From NCBI GenBank assembly GCA_020721445.1, contig DYMU01000016.1, positions 1-62,585 on the forward strand: 62,585 nt of DNA. The letters are read 5' to 3'. The stretch comes from Gemmobacter nectariphilus (GTDB lineage: Bacteria > Pseudomonadota > Alphaproteobacteria > Rhodobacterales > Rhodobacteraceae). A program made the position numbers and the translations under genes. Below, piece after piece: positions 19,165 through 28,854 of this stretch (its first letter is position 1; each line of letters starts with the position of its first letter). The notes under the pieces are model-generated. The model saw only the letters and a program-made list of their open reading frames with translations. It did no database searches and was not told where the DNA came from.

Positions 19165-20418
19165 TCAGCCCTTGGGTGCCAAAGCCCCCGCATAGATCGT
19201 CAGCATCTGGTCGATCTTGCCTTGCCAGTCGAACTCTGCGCGCACCTTTGCGGCGCCCGCAGCCCCCATGCGGGTGCGCAGTGCGGGGTCGCGGGCCAGC
19301 CGCATGATGGCCTCGGCCAGCCGGTCGGCATAGCTGCTTCGCGGGGTGGGGGATACCAGGATGCCGCAGGTCTCATCGAGGTAATCCGCCGGGCCGCCCC
19401 AGTCGGGGCCGATCACCGGCAGGCCCATGCCCATTGCCTCCAGCACCACCGCGCCGCCACATTCCCAGACCGAATTCAGGATCAGTGCATCGGCGCTTGC
19501 CAGCACCGGGGCGCAGGCGGCCTGTGGCAAGAAGCCGTGGAACTGCACGGCGGCGCCAAGGGTCTGCCGTGCCACCTGCGCCTCAAGGTCCGCGCGCTCG
19601 GGCCCGTCGCCGAGGATGTCGAGCGTGGCATTGACCCCGGCCGCGCGGGCGCGCGCCAGGGCATCAAGCGTGATGCCGACCGCCTTCCAGCCCACCAGAC
19701 GGCCCATGAACACCAGCCGGAACGGCGCATCGCTGGCACGCGTCCGGTCGGGGGGCGCGGGCCAGGCTGCCGGATCGACGCCGTTCTCGACCAGGGTGAT
19801 GACGTTCGGGTGGTCGTCAAAGGGCAGGGCGCGGCGCGTGCGGTCATTGGCCACCAGCAGCACCGCCGCCCGCCGCTTGCCCGGGACAAGACGGTTGAGC
19901 GCGCGCGCCAGACCCCGCGCCACGCTGACAAAACGCCGCGTGGCTGGGCTTTCCAGATCGTCATAGCCGGGCGGAAAGGTCATGCCGCCATTCATCGGGC
20001 CGATGACAACAGGCACCCCGAAGCCATAAAGCGACGAGGGCGCCAGCGGCGAGACCGGGATCGGCTGATGGATCACATCCACCTCGCCGGCGGCAACAAG
20101 GCGGCGGATGATGCGGGCCTGAAAGCGTTCGTTGACCATGTTCAAAAGCGTGCCAAAAATGATATGGCGCACGCGCTGCGGGAGGAAGGCTCCTGCCTTT
20201 GACAGTCGCCGGTGCCAGAAGCTGTCCTCGACATAAAGGATGTCACCGCGGAACGGTGCCAGCATGGTGTCAAGATCCGCCTGGTTGCGGGCATGCGCGA
20301 TCAGCTTTGCAGGCAGGCCACGCTGGCGCAGAAGCTGAAAGTATTTCAGGGGCAGGAAGGCCTCACCCCCAAAGCGGGACGAGGCATTCGGCGCGACGAT
20401 GAGGATCTTGGGGGGCAT
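19165..20418 (-). CDS. GT4 glycosyltransferase
   Basis: A 417-residue GT-B glycosyltransferase: ILIVAPNASSRFGGEAFLPL at the N-terminus, IGPMNGGMTFPPGY in the linker, and the C-terminal GT1 domain with LVFMGRLVGWKAV, LDILGDGPERADLE and ECGGAVVLEAMGMGLPVIG (E-x7-E motif). The frame is open to 20493, but that would overlap the next gene; ATG 20418 (MPPKILIV) gives a conventional start. It lies downstream of a sulfotransferase on the same strand, 43 bp apart, and probably shares its transcript. Confidence 0.88.
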   Translation of the reverse strand: MPPKILIVAPNASSRFGGEAFLPLKYFQLLRQRGLPAKLIAHARNQADLDTMLAPFRGDILYVEDSFWHRRLSKAGAFLPQRVRHIIFGTLLNMVNERFQARIIRRLVAAGEVDVIHQPIPVSPLAPSSLYGFGVPVVIGPMNGGMTFPPGYDDLESPATRRFVSVARGLARALNRLVPGKRRAAVLLVANDRTRRALPFDDHPNVITLVENGVDPAAWPAPPDRTRASDAPFRLVFMGRLVGWKAVGITLDALARARAAGVNATLDILGDGPERADLEAQVARQTLGAAVQFHGFLPQAACAPVLASADALILNSVWECGGAVVLEAMGMGLPVIGPDWGGPADYLDETCGILVSPTPRSSYADRLAEAIMRLARDPALRTRMGAAGAAKVRAEFDWQGKIDQMLTIYAGALAPKG

Positions 20419-20461
20419 CGGGGCACCTGTATCAATGTCGGGATCATGCCGTGGCGATGTG

Positions 20462-21139
20462 TCAGGCAGCTCCCGCCTCGGATCCCCAGGCAACCGCCCT
20501 GGTATTCGAGCGCGGAAAGTCGGCTGCTGGCACTGGCTTGCCCAGAAAGTTGCAGAGCGGCGTCCAGCCCTGGCCTGCTGTGATGTCTATCTCGGCAAAT
20601 CGGGGGTTGTCGCGGAAATAGTCGCGTACCGCGGCGTTGTGGCGATGGTAGTGTGCAAGGAAGGTTTCGGGCTCGAACACATTGGCCCCGAGCATGTGTC
20701 TGTTGATCTCCAGCGTGCGGATCGACCGAGCCGTCCCCTCACGCCGCACGGCCTCGATCTTGGTGGACGTGAAGTGCTTTTGGCACGAGTCGAGCCAGGC
20801 ACCGTCCTCCCGCACGGTCAGGATGAAATGCGCCGTTGGGAACATTGCATGCAACTCGCGGAATACCGCCGCAACCGTGATGTCGCCCATGGCGTCGTAC
20901 TTGCTCATCCACCAGGGCCAGTCGAGACGGCATGTGCCATTTTCGACCCGCGCAACCGGCGCATAATGGATTGTCCGATAGCCAAGAATCTCCAGCGCAT
21001 CGCAAATCGAGGTCGTCGCGGTTTTTGACATGCCGACGCAAATCACCCGTGGCCGGGTCTCATCCCGTTGGCCAAGCAGTTGATAGCGGACGCGGTCGCG
21101 GAGTTTCTGCACGAGCCTTTCAGGCGAAGATTGCAGCAT
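20462..21139 (-). CDS. Sulfotransferase family protein
   Basis: A 225-residue PAPS-dependent sulfotransferase-like protein. The 5'-phosphosulfate loop is RVICVGMSKTATTSICDAL (residues ~31-48), with K-T-x-T-T-S typical of the fold. The 3'-phosphate region is FILTVREDGAWLDS with the conserved R-x6-S. ATG 21139 has GGAGAAA seven bases upstream, so the longer frame to 21235 is not needed. It is likely to sulfate a sugar or another component of the surface polymer. A second, unrelated sulfotransferase is at 34648. Confidence 0.82.
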   Translation of the reverse strand: MLQSSPERLVQKLRDRVRYQLLGQRDETRPRVICVGMSKTATTSICDALEILGYRTIHYAPVARVENGTCRLDWPWWMSKYDAMGDITVAAVFRELHAMFPTAHFILTVREDGAWLDSCQKHFTSTKIEAVRREGTARSIRTLEINRHMLGANVFEPETFLAHYHRHNAAVRDYFRDNPRFAEIDITAGQGWTPLCNFLGKPVPAADFPRSNTRAVAWGSEAGAA

Positions 21140-21280
21140 GTTGTCGTTTCTCCATGTGTTCGTATCGCGAGTGTCGTCCTGCAGGTCCCCCAACCGGGCC
21201 ACCCATGCCATAGCTTGATACCCCGTTTCCGCCAAGGGAAAGCCGTTGCCCCCAAGCAGATTCGCCTGTGCGCGCCAGCG

Positions 21281-22270
21281 TCATACCGTTTCGCACAGCA
21301 TCTTGTGCTTTTGCATGAGAAGCCGTCGGCGGCGGCCCCGTATTCTCCGGATCAGGCGCGGAAGGACTGGTATTGTCGTCGTGATCGGCGCGGCCGCCGC
21401 GATCAGCTGGCGGGGACCTTCGGGCAAGGCCTCCAGAACGCCCTGCATCATCGCATAGCCCTTTGGCAGGAAGGCGTCGTGGTAGTGCAACACCATGGCC
21501 CGCGCGAGCATTGCGGGGTCGATCTGGTCCAGCTGGCGCGGGCTGATGCTGTAGTTCATTTCCCAGGAATAGAGCCTGCGCGCACCGGGTGCCGTACGCA
21601 CCGCCATCGACAGGCTGACCTGATCGTGATGGAAGGTACCGCAGCTTTGCGATGCGATCCGTGCCTCGAGCAGCTTCAGGAAAAATGCCTGATGGGCGTG
21701 GGAAATCCGGTCGGCTGTGCGAACGGTGTAGATGCCTCCGTGGTAGTACTCGAAGATTGGCTTTGCAGGTGGGGTTGAGGGTATGAGGGCCGCCGCCTGA
21801 TAGGGCACGCCGACGATCTGCGAGACCCGCTCCCAGTACGGCGCGTTCGCATCCGTGCCGTCCGTCCCCTGGTCGATATTCGCCGACATGGCCACGAAGC
21901 TGGTCCCGGCATCCGGGATCAGGCCTTCGGGTGGGCGCAGGAAGACCAGATCGCTGTCGAGCCAGGTCAGGAAGGGCGACGTCACGTTGCGTTCGGCCCA
22001 TGCCATCGCAGCCGCCTTGTTGAGATGCGGGTTCCAGTCGAACGCCGTCACTAGCCGCTCCGAGACAACCCGGACATTCAGTTCGGCGAGCGCGCAGTGC
22101 GTCTCGCGCGCGAGGGCGATGTCCCGGCGCGGCTGGACGGCGACGAAGCCCATCCGGGCGATATCCGTATCGAGTGCCCGCAGCGACCGGGCCAAGAGCA
22201 CGACCTGCTTCTCGAGCAGTCCTGCTTCGATGCAAGTCACGAAAGTTGTAGACCCGGGAACATCCGGCAT
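21281..22270 (-). CDS. Putative glycosyltransferase (GT-A, DSD motif)
   Basis: A 329-residue protein with FLTWLDSDLVFLRPP, a clear D-x-D metal site after a hydrophobic strand. NPHLNKAAAMAWAERN is compatible with a nucleotide-sugar transferase. HYHDAFLPKGYAMMQGVL near the C-terminus is conserved-looking. No named family is recognised. An Arg-rich tail (RIRGRRRRLL) may help membrane binding. It precedes the sulfotransferase on the same strand. Confidence 0.55.
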   Translation of the reverse strand: MPDVPGSTTFVTCIEAGLLEKQVVLLARSLRALDTDIARMGFVAVQPRRDIALARETHCALAELNVRVVSERLVTAFDWNPHLNKAAAMAWAERNVTSPFLTWLDSDLVFLRPPEGLIPDAGTSFVAMSANIDQGTDGTDANAPYWERVSQIVGVPYQAAALIPSTPPAKPIFEYYHGGIYTVRTADRISHAHQAFFLKLLEARIASQSCGTFHHDQVSLSMAVRTAPGARRLYSWEMNYSISPRQLDQIDPAMLARAMVLHYHDAFLPKGYAMMQGVLEALPEGPRQLIAAAAPITTTIPVLPRLIRRIRGRRRRLLMQKHKMLCETV

Positions 22271-22286
22271 ATTTTATTCTTCCTCT

Positions 22287-22354
22287 GCTCTACTTATACT
22301 CAATCAATCCCGCAGGCCGTTGCACGCCCCGTCGCGCGACGTATTCCAGCACCG
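22287..22354 (-). repeat. 68-bp direct repeat, copy 1 (3' remnant of a GT2 gene)
   Basis: About 90% identical to 24500-24567. On the minus strand it encodes [20 protein letters not shown], the exact C-terminal end of the intact GT2 gene at 24503, but no upstream part of that gene is present. The two copies bracket the glycosyltransferase and low-GC methyltransferase at 22392-24406. Confidence 0.85.
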
Positions 22355-22391
22355 TCAGGGTTTCATGACGGACGGCGCTCTCGCCTGAATA

Positions 22392-23405
22392 TCAGGCCGC
22401 TGTAGATTGGTGGTCAGCAAAATACCGAACCCAGATCTCCAGGCGGCTGCGTTCTTCGGCCAGATTGCACGCACGTTGTGCCATTGCGCGCGCGGCTTCG
22501 GGCTGATGATGCAGCCAGCCAAGCGCATCATACAAGCTATCCGCGTCCCCGGCCATGACCAGCCGCGCTGTTTCGCCCTCGGTCACATAATCTTCGACCC
22601 CGCGCGACCGGGTGATGACCAACGGCACCCCCAGAAGCTGCGCACCGACAAGGGTGATATGTCCGCAGGCGGTAGTGTCCGTCTTGAGCGGGATGACAAG
22701 GCCCCGGCTGTCAACCGCAATTCGCCAGGTTTCCGGTGCGGGAAGGTTGGTGAACACGCGGACATTGGGCGGAAAGTTCAGCCCAGCGATGCTGTAGGGC
22801 CGGGCCACGATGACAAGTGGCACCTCGGGCATGCGCCGCATCACCTCGGCAAGCAGCGCATAGTCGCGGCCCTCGCCTCCGATGGCACAGAGATAACTGC
22901 CCGGTGCCAGCAAGCCCTGCACGGGACTATTTGGTCCCGGTTCAGGCCGGTCCATCGCCCAGGGAAGGAACCGGATGTGTTCTTCGGGAATGCCGAAATG
23001 TGCGGCATAGAGCGGCTGTTCAAAGCGGGAGAAGACAACAAACTCGTCAATCCCACGCAGCGCATATTCGAACCAGGCCCGCCGCCAACCTTGGGGCAGA
23101 TCAGTGAAATTGAAAGCAAAGGCAATCTGCCGGGTGTTCGGGCAGATTGTGCGACGCAGCAGGTTGGTGGCCGCCGCCATTGCGGGAAGATGCGACACCA
23201 ATATCGCATCTTTCCGGGTCCGGGCTGCCATCGCCGCCATCCACGCAGCCCGCCAGCGTGCCAATGCGGGGCGGGGCATGATCCGTTCCAAGGCATTTTG
23301 TGGTCGACCAGAAAATGTTTGCCAAGTCAGATCAGGATCCTTGCAGACGGGTGCAAGGAATTGCCAGTCGGGGCCTAGCAGATCAGAGGTGCTGATGAAG
23401 TGCAT
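22392..23405 (-). CDS. Glycosyltransferase (GT-B fold)
   Basis: A 337-residue protein with the layout of a small GT4-type enzyme: an N-terminal domain with DAILVSHLPAMAAATNLL, a C-terminal Rossmann part with YLCAIGGEGRDYALLAEVM, PLVIVARPY, and VGAQLLGVPLVITRSRGVED at the donor-binding end. The usual E-x7-E is not obvious, so specificity and retaining chemistry are uncertain. It is followed by the GT2 remnant repeat and preceded by the methyltransferase, 41 bp away on the same strand. Confidence 0.7.
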   Translation of the reverse strand: MHFISTSDLLGPDWQFLAPVCKDPDLTWQTFSGRPQNALERIMPRPALARWRAAWMAAMAARTRKDAILVSHLPAMAAATNLLRRTICPNTRQIAFAFNFTDLPQGWRRAWFEYALRGIDEFVVFSRFEQPLYAAHFGIPEEHIRFLPWAMDRPEPGPNSPVQGLLAPGSYLCAIGGEGRDYALLAEVMRRMPEVPLVIVARPYSIAGLNFPPNVRVFTNLPAPETWRIAVDSRGLVIPLKTDTTACGHITLVGAQLLGVPLVITRSRGVEDYVTEGETARLVMAGDADSLYDALGWLHHQPEAARAMAQRACNLAEERSRLEIWVRYFADHQSTAA

Positions 23406-23446
23406 GGTCTGGTGCTTCTATTGGGGGTTAACGATTTTCTACAAGA

Positions 23447-24406
23447 TCATTTTTTAGCAATAATCACAGACCATTCACCGATATCTCCATCCAGAAAAAG
23501 ATTGTAAATCTTCAAGGCCATCTTAAATATCTGTGAAGAAGCCCGGGCGCGTTCCTCAGGTTCCCCATGATCTGTCTTTACTTTAATAGATTCGCGTTCC
23601 ATAAATTCAAACGCACCAAGTGTGGAGAATGTTTTAAAACTTGAGAAACCTGCCGATCGCGCAAGTTTCCCCAGCGCTTGGGGAGGAAACAAAAATAGAT
23701 GCCGAGGCACCTCCAGTCCACGCCAGTCTTTACCAAGTTTCTGGTGAAGATAGCTCTTGGGATTTGGAGATATCGACACCAAAACACCTCCTGGCCGAAG
23801 AATTCGCGCGACTTCAGAAAAAACCTCTGTCGGATTTGGTAGATGCTCCAGAACATTGCTCATTGTTACCGCGTCAAAAAACTCCTTCTCATACGAAAGA
23901 CTTAACAGGTCGCCGACACGAACTTCTGCGCCAGATGACTTTGCTGCAATAGAGGCTGCCATGGGGTCAAACTCTTGGCCATAAACCTGCCACCCAGCCG
24001 AAGCCGCTTCTGAAATAAACTTCCCATTTCCACACCCAATATCAAGTACTCGGCCAGGGACGCGCCCTCGCAAGTAACGCAAATCAGGGTTGAACCTTGT
24101 ATTGGAACCAAATAGATACCTTGGATTAGTTTTTTTGGCCCGTCCAACAAAAGAATCAGAAGCTCCTCTTACGCCGCTTTTTTCTGCCGCAGTTTGCTCT
24201 TGTTGTGTATAATACCTACTGTAAAAACTGGCGATTTCCAGATAGTCAGGCGTTGGTTGCAACCAAACAACAGCGCATTTTTGATTTAAGCAGCGATACA
24301 GTGACCAAGTGCCTTGGGCTGAAAAGGTTACGTCGGAAAGATTATCATAGATATTATATCCTGAAGATTTGCAAACAGTACAGGTCGGCTTTTTTTCTTC
24401 CATCAT
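23447..24406 (-). CDS. Class I SAM-dependent methyltransferase (foreign, low GC)
   Basis: A 319-residue methyltransferase. An N-terminal C-x2-C ... C-x4-C-like pair (CTVCKSSGY, CLNQKCA) looks like a zinc-binding knuckle. It is followed by the SAM site RVLDIGCGNGKF, then VTMSNVLEHLPNP and RILRPGGVLVSISPNP. It is of the kind found in O-antigen/EPS clusters and probably methylates a sugar. Base composition is strikingly AT-richer than every neighbour, with A/T third positions, pointing to recent acquisition. It is bracketed with its downstream neighbour by 68-bp direct repeats. Confidence 0.9.
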   Translation of the reverse strand: MMEEKKPTCTVCKSSGYNIYDNLSDVTFSAQGTWSLYRCLNQKCAVVWLQPTPDYLEIASFYSRYYTQQEQTAAEKSGVRGASDSFVGRAKKTNPRYLFGSNTRFNPDLRYLRGRVPGRVLDIGCGNGKFISEAASAGWQVYGQEFDPMAASIAAKSSGAEVRVGDLLSLSYEKEFFDAVTMSNVLEHLPNPTEVFSEVARILRPGGVLVSISPNPKSYLHQKLGKDWRGLEVPRHLFLFPPQALGKLARSAGFSSFKTFSTLGAFEFMERESIKVKTDHGEPEERARASSQIFKMALKIYNLFLDGDIGEWSVIIAKK

Positions 24407-24499
24407 TTCAAAAACCTATCATATGAGCAGCAATAGAAGATCACCTTTAATCTACTTGAGACGATCGCAATTGTGATCCTTACAACAAAGCTACTTTTC

Positions 24500-24567
24500 G
24501 CTCTACTTATACTCGATCAATCCCGCAGGCCGCTGCAGCCCGCGCCGCGCGACGTATTCCAGCACCC
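24500..24567 (-). repeat. 68-bp direct repeat, copy 2 (3' end of GT2 gene)
   Basis: This is the 3' end of the intact GT2 gene at 24503, matched with six or so mismatches by 22287-22354. The direct orientation and the foreign gene between the copies suggest an insertion or duplication by homologous recombination. Confidence 0.85.
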
Positions 24568-25483
24568 CCAACGCTTCGGGGATCTTGCCCAGGGTCAGGA
24601 ACAGGGCCTGCTCCCAGGCCCCACGGGTGCCGCCGTCGCGCAAAGCAAGGCGGATCACCTGGGCGGGCCAGGCCAGCAGCAATGCCAGTGACCACGGCGT
24701 GATCAGCATGCCCGCCAGTGCCAGCAAGGGCAAGGCCAGACCCCACATGAGCGCGCGGCGCACGGTTGCCACGCCGTGGCGTTCGGGGGGCGCGCCGTGC
24801 AGTGCCATGCCTTCGGCGGCGGCATGGCCGCCCCGGCGCGTGCGTTTCCACCATTGGCCAAGCCGGGTCATCGCGGCATCGTGCAGCGTCATCTCGGCGT
24901 CCAGCCGCCAGACCTGCCAGCCCTTGGCGCGCAGCCGGACGCACATTTCCGGCTCTTCGCCGGCGATCAGCGCGGGGTTATAGCCGCCGACCTGGTCAAG
25001 CGCCGTCCAGCGCATCAGCGCGTCGCCGCCGCAGGCGCGGGCCTCGCCGACGGGCGTATCCCATTCGCGGTCGCAAAGCCGGTTGTAGACTGACGCCTCG
25101 GGGAAGCGCTCGCGCCGCCGTCCGCAGGCGATGGCGGCTTTCGGGTGGCGGTCAAGGAACGCGGTGGCGGTGGCGATCCAGCCGGGCTGCAACTCGCAGT
25201 CGCCGTCGATGAATTGCACAAGGTCGGGCGGCACCCCGGCGCGCAGGGCCGCAATCCCCGCATTGCGTGCCCGGGCGGCGGTGAAGGGCTGTGTCACGTC
25301 CAGCATCACCACCTCGGCCCCGGCGGCGCGTGCGGCGTCAAGGCTGCCATCGGTAGAGCCTGAGTCCACATAGACCACCCGCCCTACGGCCGCGCTGACC
25401 GAGGCCAGACACCGGATCAGCCGCGCGCCTTCGTTGCGGCCGATGATCACGGCGGCAAGGCTGGGGGCTTTGGGTTCAGACAT
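24503..25483 (-). CDS. Glycosyltransferase family 2
   Basis: A 326-residue GT2 enzyme: [17 protein letters not shown] at the N-terminus, [11 protein letters not shown], the metal site [17 protein letters not shown], and the catalytic-region [15 protein letters not shown]. The C-terminal third is hydrophobic with two likely membrane segments ([18 protein letters not shown] and [11 protein letters not shown]), as in ExoO/ExoA-like transferases that work at the inner membrane. It overlaps the acetyltransferase gene upstream by 8 bp, indicating an operon (27072 to 24503). Confidence 0.88.
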   Translation of the reverse strand: MSEPKAPSLAAVIIGRNEGARLIRCLASVSAAVGRVVYVDSGSTDGSLDAARAAGAEVVMLDVTQPFTAARARNAGIAALRAGVPPDLVQFIDGDCELQPGWIATATAFLDRHPKAAIACGRRRERFPEASVYNRLCDREWDTPVGEARACGGDALMRWTALDQVGGYNPALIAGEEPEMCVRLRAKGWQVWRLDAEMTLHDAAMTRLGQWWKRTRRGGHAAAEGMALHGAPPERHGVATVRRALMWGLALPLLALAGMLITPWSLALLLAWPAQVIRLALRDGGTRGAWEQALFLTLGKIPEALGVLEYVARRGLQRPAGLIEYK

Positions 25484-26081
25484 CGGGCGTGTCCCTCATG
25501 CGGATCAAACGGGCTGGAACGCCGCCCACCACCGCGCCGGGCGGCACGTCACGGGTCACGACCGCATTGGCGCCGACAATGGCACCATCGCCGACATGGA
25601 TCGCGCCCAGGATCACCGCGCCTGCGCCGATTTCCACGCCGTTGCCGATGACGGGGCGGGCGGTCAGGTTGTCCAGCCCGGCGATGCCAAGCGTGGTGTT
25701 CTGGCGCAGGATCACGTCATTCCCGATCGTCTGGGCAACCAGGATCATACCGCCGAAATGATCTATCCGCACCCGTCGCCCCACCCGCACAGTATAGGGC
25801 AGCATGATGCCGCAGAACCATTCGCAAAGTTTGAACATGATCCGGTAGAGCACCGTCAGCGGCGCGCGCAAGAGTTTGGGGCGCACCGACATGCGCCAGT
25901 TGCCGAACCGGTGCCAGAACAGGGCCCAGAACCCTTGGGACAGCGGATCGCGCCCGTTGGTGCGGAAATCCTCGGCCACCAGCGCCCAGAACCCGATTTC
26001 GGACGGATTGCCGTTGGCATGGCCCGGATTGGGCTGGAACAGGGCCGGATCAGGCCTTCCCGCGGATCCGGTCTCAGTCAT
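25476..26081 (-). CDS. CysE-like hexapeptide-repeat acetyltransferase
   Basis: A 201-residue left-handed beta-helix acetyltransferase similar to serine O-acetyltransferases found in EPS clusters. The N-terminal helical part ([17 protein letters not shown]) is CysE-like. The C-terminal hexapeptide coils include [46 protein letters not shown] and the classic [14 protein letters not shown]. In this context it more likely acetylates a sugar of the polymer than serine. It overlaps both neighbours by 8 bp. Confidence 0.85.
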   Translation of the reverse strand: MTETGSAGRPDPALFQPNPGHANGNPSEIGFWALVAEDFRTNGRDPLSQGFWALFWHRFGNWRMSVRPKLLRAPLTVLYRIMFKLCEWFCGIMLPYTVRVGRRVRIDHFGGMILVAQTIGNDVILRQNTTLGIAGLDNLTARPVIGNGVEIGAGAVILGAIHVGDGAIVGANAVVTRDVPPGAVVGGVPARLIRMRDTPDV

Positions 26082-27072
26082 AGGGCCGCGCCTTCAGACC
26101 CAGAAGCGGGCGCAGCGCCATGGCCCAGAAATCGGGCAGAAAGTGCTGCGGTGCTGTCGGTGTGCGGCCACGCACGGCCGTGATGGCCCGGTTCAGAAGG
26201 CTGCCCGTGACCCAGGCCGCACCGGTTGCAAGCGCATAGGCCCGGCCATGGTTCTTGTGGAAATAATGCCGCCAGGACTGATACCAATAGGCGGGGCGGC
26301 GGCGCGGTGCCTCACCGCTTTTCACGCCTGTGGCGGCGCCTTCGGCATGCACCACCCGCGCCTCGGCCACATACCAGGTTTGCCAGCCGTGCTGCGCCAG
26401 TTGGCGCATCAGATCGACCTCTTCGAAATACAAAAAATAGGCCGGATCGAAGAAGCCGGCCTGCTTCAGGGCCGAAAACCGCAGCATCACCGCCGCTCCC
26501 GCAACCCAGTCCACCACCCCGGTCGGGATGTCGGCCCCCAGCGGCACCTCCCAGCGGGCCAGCACGCGGTTGACCGGGCCGAAGGCGATGCCCTTGGCGA
26601 ACTCGCCCGCCAGCACCGGAAAGCGGAAGGCGGCCGTCACCGGAATGCCGCCGGGCTTTTCGATCCGCGCGCCTGCGGCCCCGGCCTGCGGATGGGCCGC
26701 CAGGAAATCTGCCAGAATCGCCACAGCCTCGTTCTCAAGCCGGGCATCGGGGTTCAGCAGGAACACCATCGCGGGCGGCACGGGGCGGGCGGCCAGCGCG
26801 CGCAGCACAAGATTGTTTCCGCGTCCGAAACCGTGATTTTCCGTTTCGGCATATAGCATCACCCGGTCCTGCCAGCCGCGCGCCACGATGGCCTGTCGCA
26901 AGGTGGCGGCATCGCCCTTGGGCGAGGCGTTGTCGACCAGATGCACATCCACGCGGCGGCCGCCATGGTCGCGGGCCAGCACGCTTTCCACCGCCTCCAG
27001 CGCCAGTTCGGCGGTATTGTAGTTGACGATGATCACCGAGATTTCGGAGGTATCTGCCAGTGTCAAAGTCAT
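26074..27072 (-). CDS. Glycosyltransferase family 2 (rhamnosyltransferase-like)
   Basis: A 332-residue GT2 protein resembling rhamnosyl- and galactofuranosyl-type transferases: [28 protein letters not shown], the [10 protein letters not shown] loop, FLLNPDARL in place of the DxD, and the acceptor segment [20 protein letters not shown] start it at ATG 27072 (MTLTLADT); the open frame to 27186 adds a tail without family similarity. It is the first gene of the 27072-24503 operon and divergent from the Wzy-like gene at 27223. The 150-bp gap should hold both promoters. Confidence 0.88.
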   Translation of the reverse strand: MTLTLADTSEISVIIVNYNTAELALEAVESVLARDHGGRRVDVHLVDNASPKGDAATLRQAIVARGWQDRVMLYAETENHGFGRGNNLVLRALAARPVPPAMVFLLNPDARLENEAVAILADFLAAHPQAGAAGARIEKPGGIPVTAAFRFPVLAGEFAKGIAFGPVNRVLARWEVPLGADIPTGVVDWVAGAAVMLRFSALKQAGFFDPAYFLYFEEVDLMRQLAQHGWQTWYVAEARVVHAEGAATGVKSGEAPRRRPAYWYQSWRHYFHKNHGRAYALATGAAWVTGSLLNRAITAVRGRTPTAPQHFLPDFWAMALRPLLGLKARPYD

Positions 27073-27222
27073 TGCTTCAGACCTTGTAGGGAACGCCCGC
27101 AGCGTATCGGACGCAGAGTTAGCATGCGCGGCATGCATTCGGCCAGTAGTCGCGGGCCCATTTTTGCCGAAGGCTGCGCTTTGCACGCGACAATGCCGGC
27201 CCGGGCTGGTTTAATTAGGGCC

Positions 27223-28854
27223 ATGCCCAACAGTTTTGCCTATCTTGTCCTTTATCTTTCGCCGCTTGTGGTGGTCTTGCTGTTCCGGCTGATGCCGCGC
27301 ACGCAGGCGCTGATCTGGTCGGTGGTGGGGGGATATCTTTTCCTGCCGGTCGGAATCGGGATGGACCTGCCGCTGTTGCCGCCCTTCAGCAAGGAGCTGC
27401 TGCCGGTGCTGGCGGCGGCGGTCATGTGCCTTGTCGTCGTCCCTGACAGGCCGGGCGAGGCGATGGCGGGGCCGCCGCCCCGCGCCACCCGGGCCACATC
27501 CGTTACCGGGGCGGCGACAACGGTGGCGACAACGGTGGCGACAACGGCGGGGCGGCCCACCTTCACCCGCCAGCGCAGCCCCGTTTCCCGCCAGGCCGCC
27601 CCCCAGGCACCGGCAGTTTCAGCGGCGAGCGCATCCCCGCGGGGCCCGCTGGTCGGCAATCTTCTCTTGCTGCTGCTGGTGGTCACGCCCTTCGTGACCG
27701 CAGTGCAAAACGCGGAACCCGTCATCGCCGGGCCAAGGTTCATCGCGGGACTGCAACCCTATGATGCCTTCGCGATACTTCTGGATGTGCTGGTCATGGC
27801 GCTGCCGCTGCTGCTGGCCCGGCGCTATCTGGGATCGGCCGCGCATCACGCGGTGCTTTTGCGTGTCCTGTGCGTCGCAGGTCTGATCTACAGCCTGCCC
27901 GCGCTGTTCGAGGTCCGGATGAGCCCGCATCTGAACGTCTGGGCCTATGGCTATTTCCCGGGCGTCTTCGTCCAGCAGATCCGCGACGGCGGTTTTCGCC
28001 CGATGGTCTTTGTCGGACATGGGCTGAGAGTGGCGCTGTTTTTTGCGATCGCCACGCTGGCAGCGTTTGCCTTGTGGCGGCACATGAAACACGTTGGCCG
28101 GGCATACTCGGGGCTGCTTCTGGGGTTTTTTCTGATCGTCGTCCTTGTGCTTTGCAAATCTCTCGGTGCGCTTGCGACCACGCTTTTGCTGCTGCCGTTT
28201 ATACTTTTTTCCCCGGTTCGGGTGCAGATGACCCTGGCCGCCGCCGTGGCGGGGGTCGTGCTGCTTTATCCCATGCTGCGGGGCGCCGATATGATCCCGG
28301 TGGATCGCGTCACGGCCATTGCCGCCTCAATCAGCGAGGAACGGGCCGCCTCCTTGCAATACCGGCTCGACAACGAGGATATCTTGCTTGACCGGGCCAA
28401 CGCTAAACCGTTCGTCGGCTGGGGCAGTTGGGGGCGCAACCGGGTCTACGATCCCCAGACCGGCGCGGATATCAGCGTGACCGACGGCGCTTGGGTCATC
28501 ATCATCGGGGTCTATGGCTGGCTGGGCTATGTCGCGCAGTTCGGGCTGCTGACGATCCCGACGATACTGCTGGCCTGGCATCAGCGCGCACAGGGAATTG
28601 GTTTCGCCACTGCCGGGCTCTGCCTTGTGTTGGCCGTCAACCTGCTTGATCTGATCCCGAACTCGGGCCTTACTTCGCTGACCTGGCTGCTGGCGGGGGC
28701 AATACTTGGCTATTGGGAGAGGGGCGGACCTGTGACTGCGACCCGGACGGGATCAGGCACAAAGATCGGCAGCGCCGCCGATGGCCCCGCTGCGGTTCCT
28801 GCAGGCGTCAGAGGCCGATCCGGCGCAATGGTCCCGCGATCCGCCGGTAGATGA
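27223..28854 (+). CDS. Wzy-like polysaccharide polymerase
   Basis: A 543-residue polytopic inner-membrane protein with about ten to twelve hydrophobic helices, consistent with an O-antigen/EPS polymerase acting on lipid-linked repeat units in the periplasm. FVGWGSWGRNRVYDP, followed by a hydrophobic stretch (GVYGWLGYVAQFGLL), is the loop pattern seen in Wzy/O-antigen-ligase-like proteins. An unusual cytosolic or periplasmic loop near residues 75-140 is Ala/Thr/Pro-rich and contains a 12-bp tandem repeat. ATG 27223 fits the first helix best. Its 3' end overlaps the convergent oxygenase gene by 47 bp. Confidence 0.75.
   Translation: MPNSFAYLVLYLSPLVVVLLFRLMPRTQALIWSVVGGYLFLPVGIGMDLPLLPPFSKELLPVLAAAVMCLVVVPDRPGEAMAGPPPRATRATSVTGAATTVATTVATTAGRPTFTRQRSPVSRQAAPQAPAVSAASASPRGPLVGNLLLLLLVVTPFVTAVQNAEPVIAGPRFIAGLQPYDAFAILLDVLVMALPLLLARRYLGSAAHHAVLLRVLCVAGLIYSLPALFEVRMSPHLNVWAYGYFPGVFVQQIRDGGFRPMVFVGHGLRVALFFAIATLAAFALWRHMKHVGRAYSGLLLGFFLIVVLVLCKSLGALATTLLLLPFILFSPVRVQMTLAAAVAGVVLLYPMLRGADMIPVDRVTAIAASISEERAASLQYRLDNEDILLDRANAKPFVGWGSWGRNRVYDPQTGADISVTDGAWVIIIGVYGWLGYVAQFGLLTIPTILLAWHQRAQGIGFATAGLCLVLAVNLLDLIPNSGLTSLTWLLAGAILGYWERGGPVTATRTGSGTKIGSAADGPAAVPAGVRGRSGAMVPRSAGR
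27514..27549 (+). repeat. 12-bp tandem repeat in the polymerase gene
   Basis: Three tandem copies of GCGACAACGGTG (the last with one change), encoding a repeated ATTV motif in a long hydrophilic loop. The period is a multiple of three, so slippage would alter loop length without a frameshift. Confidence 0.85.
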
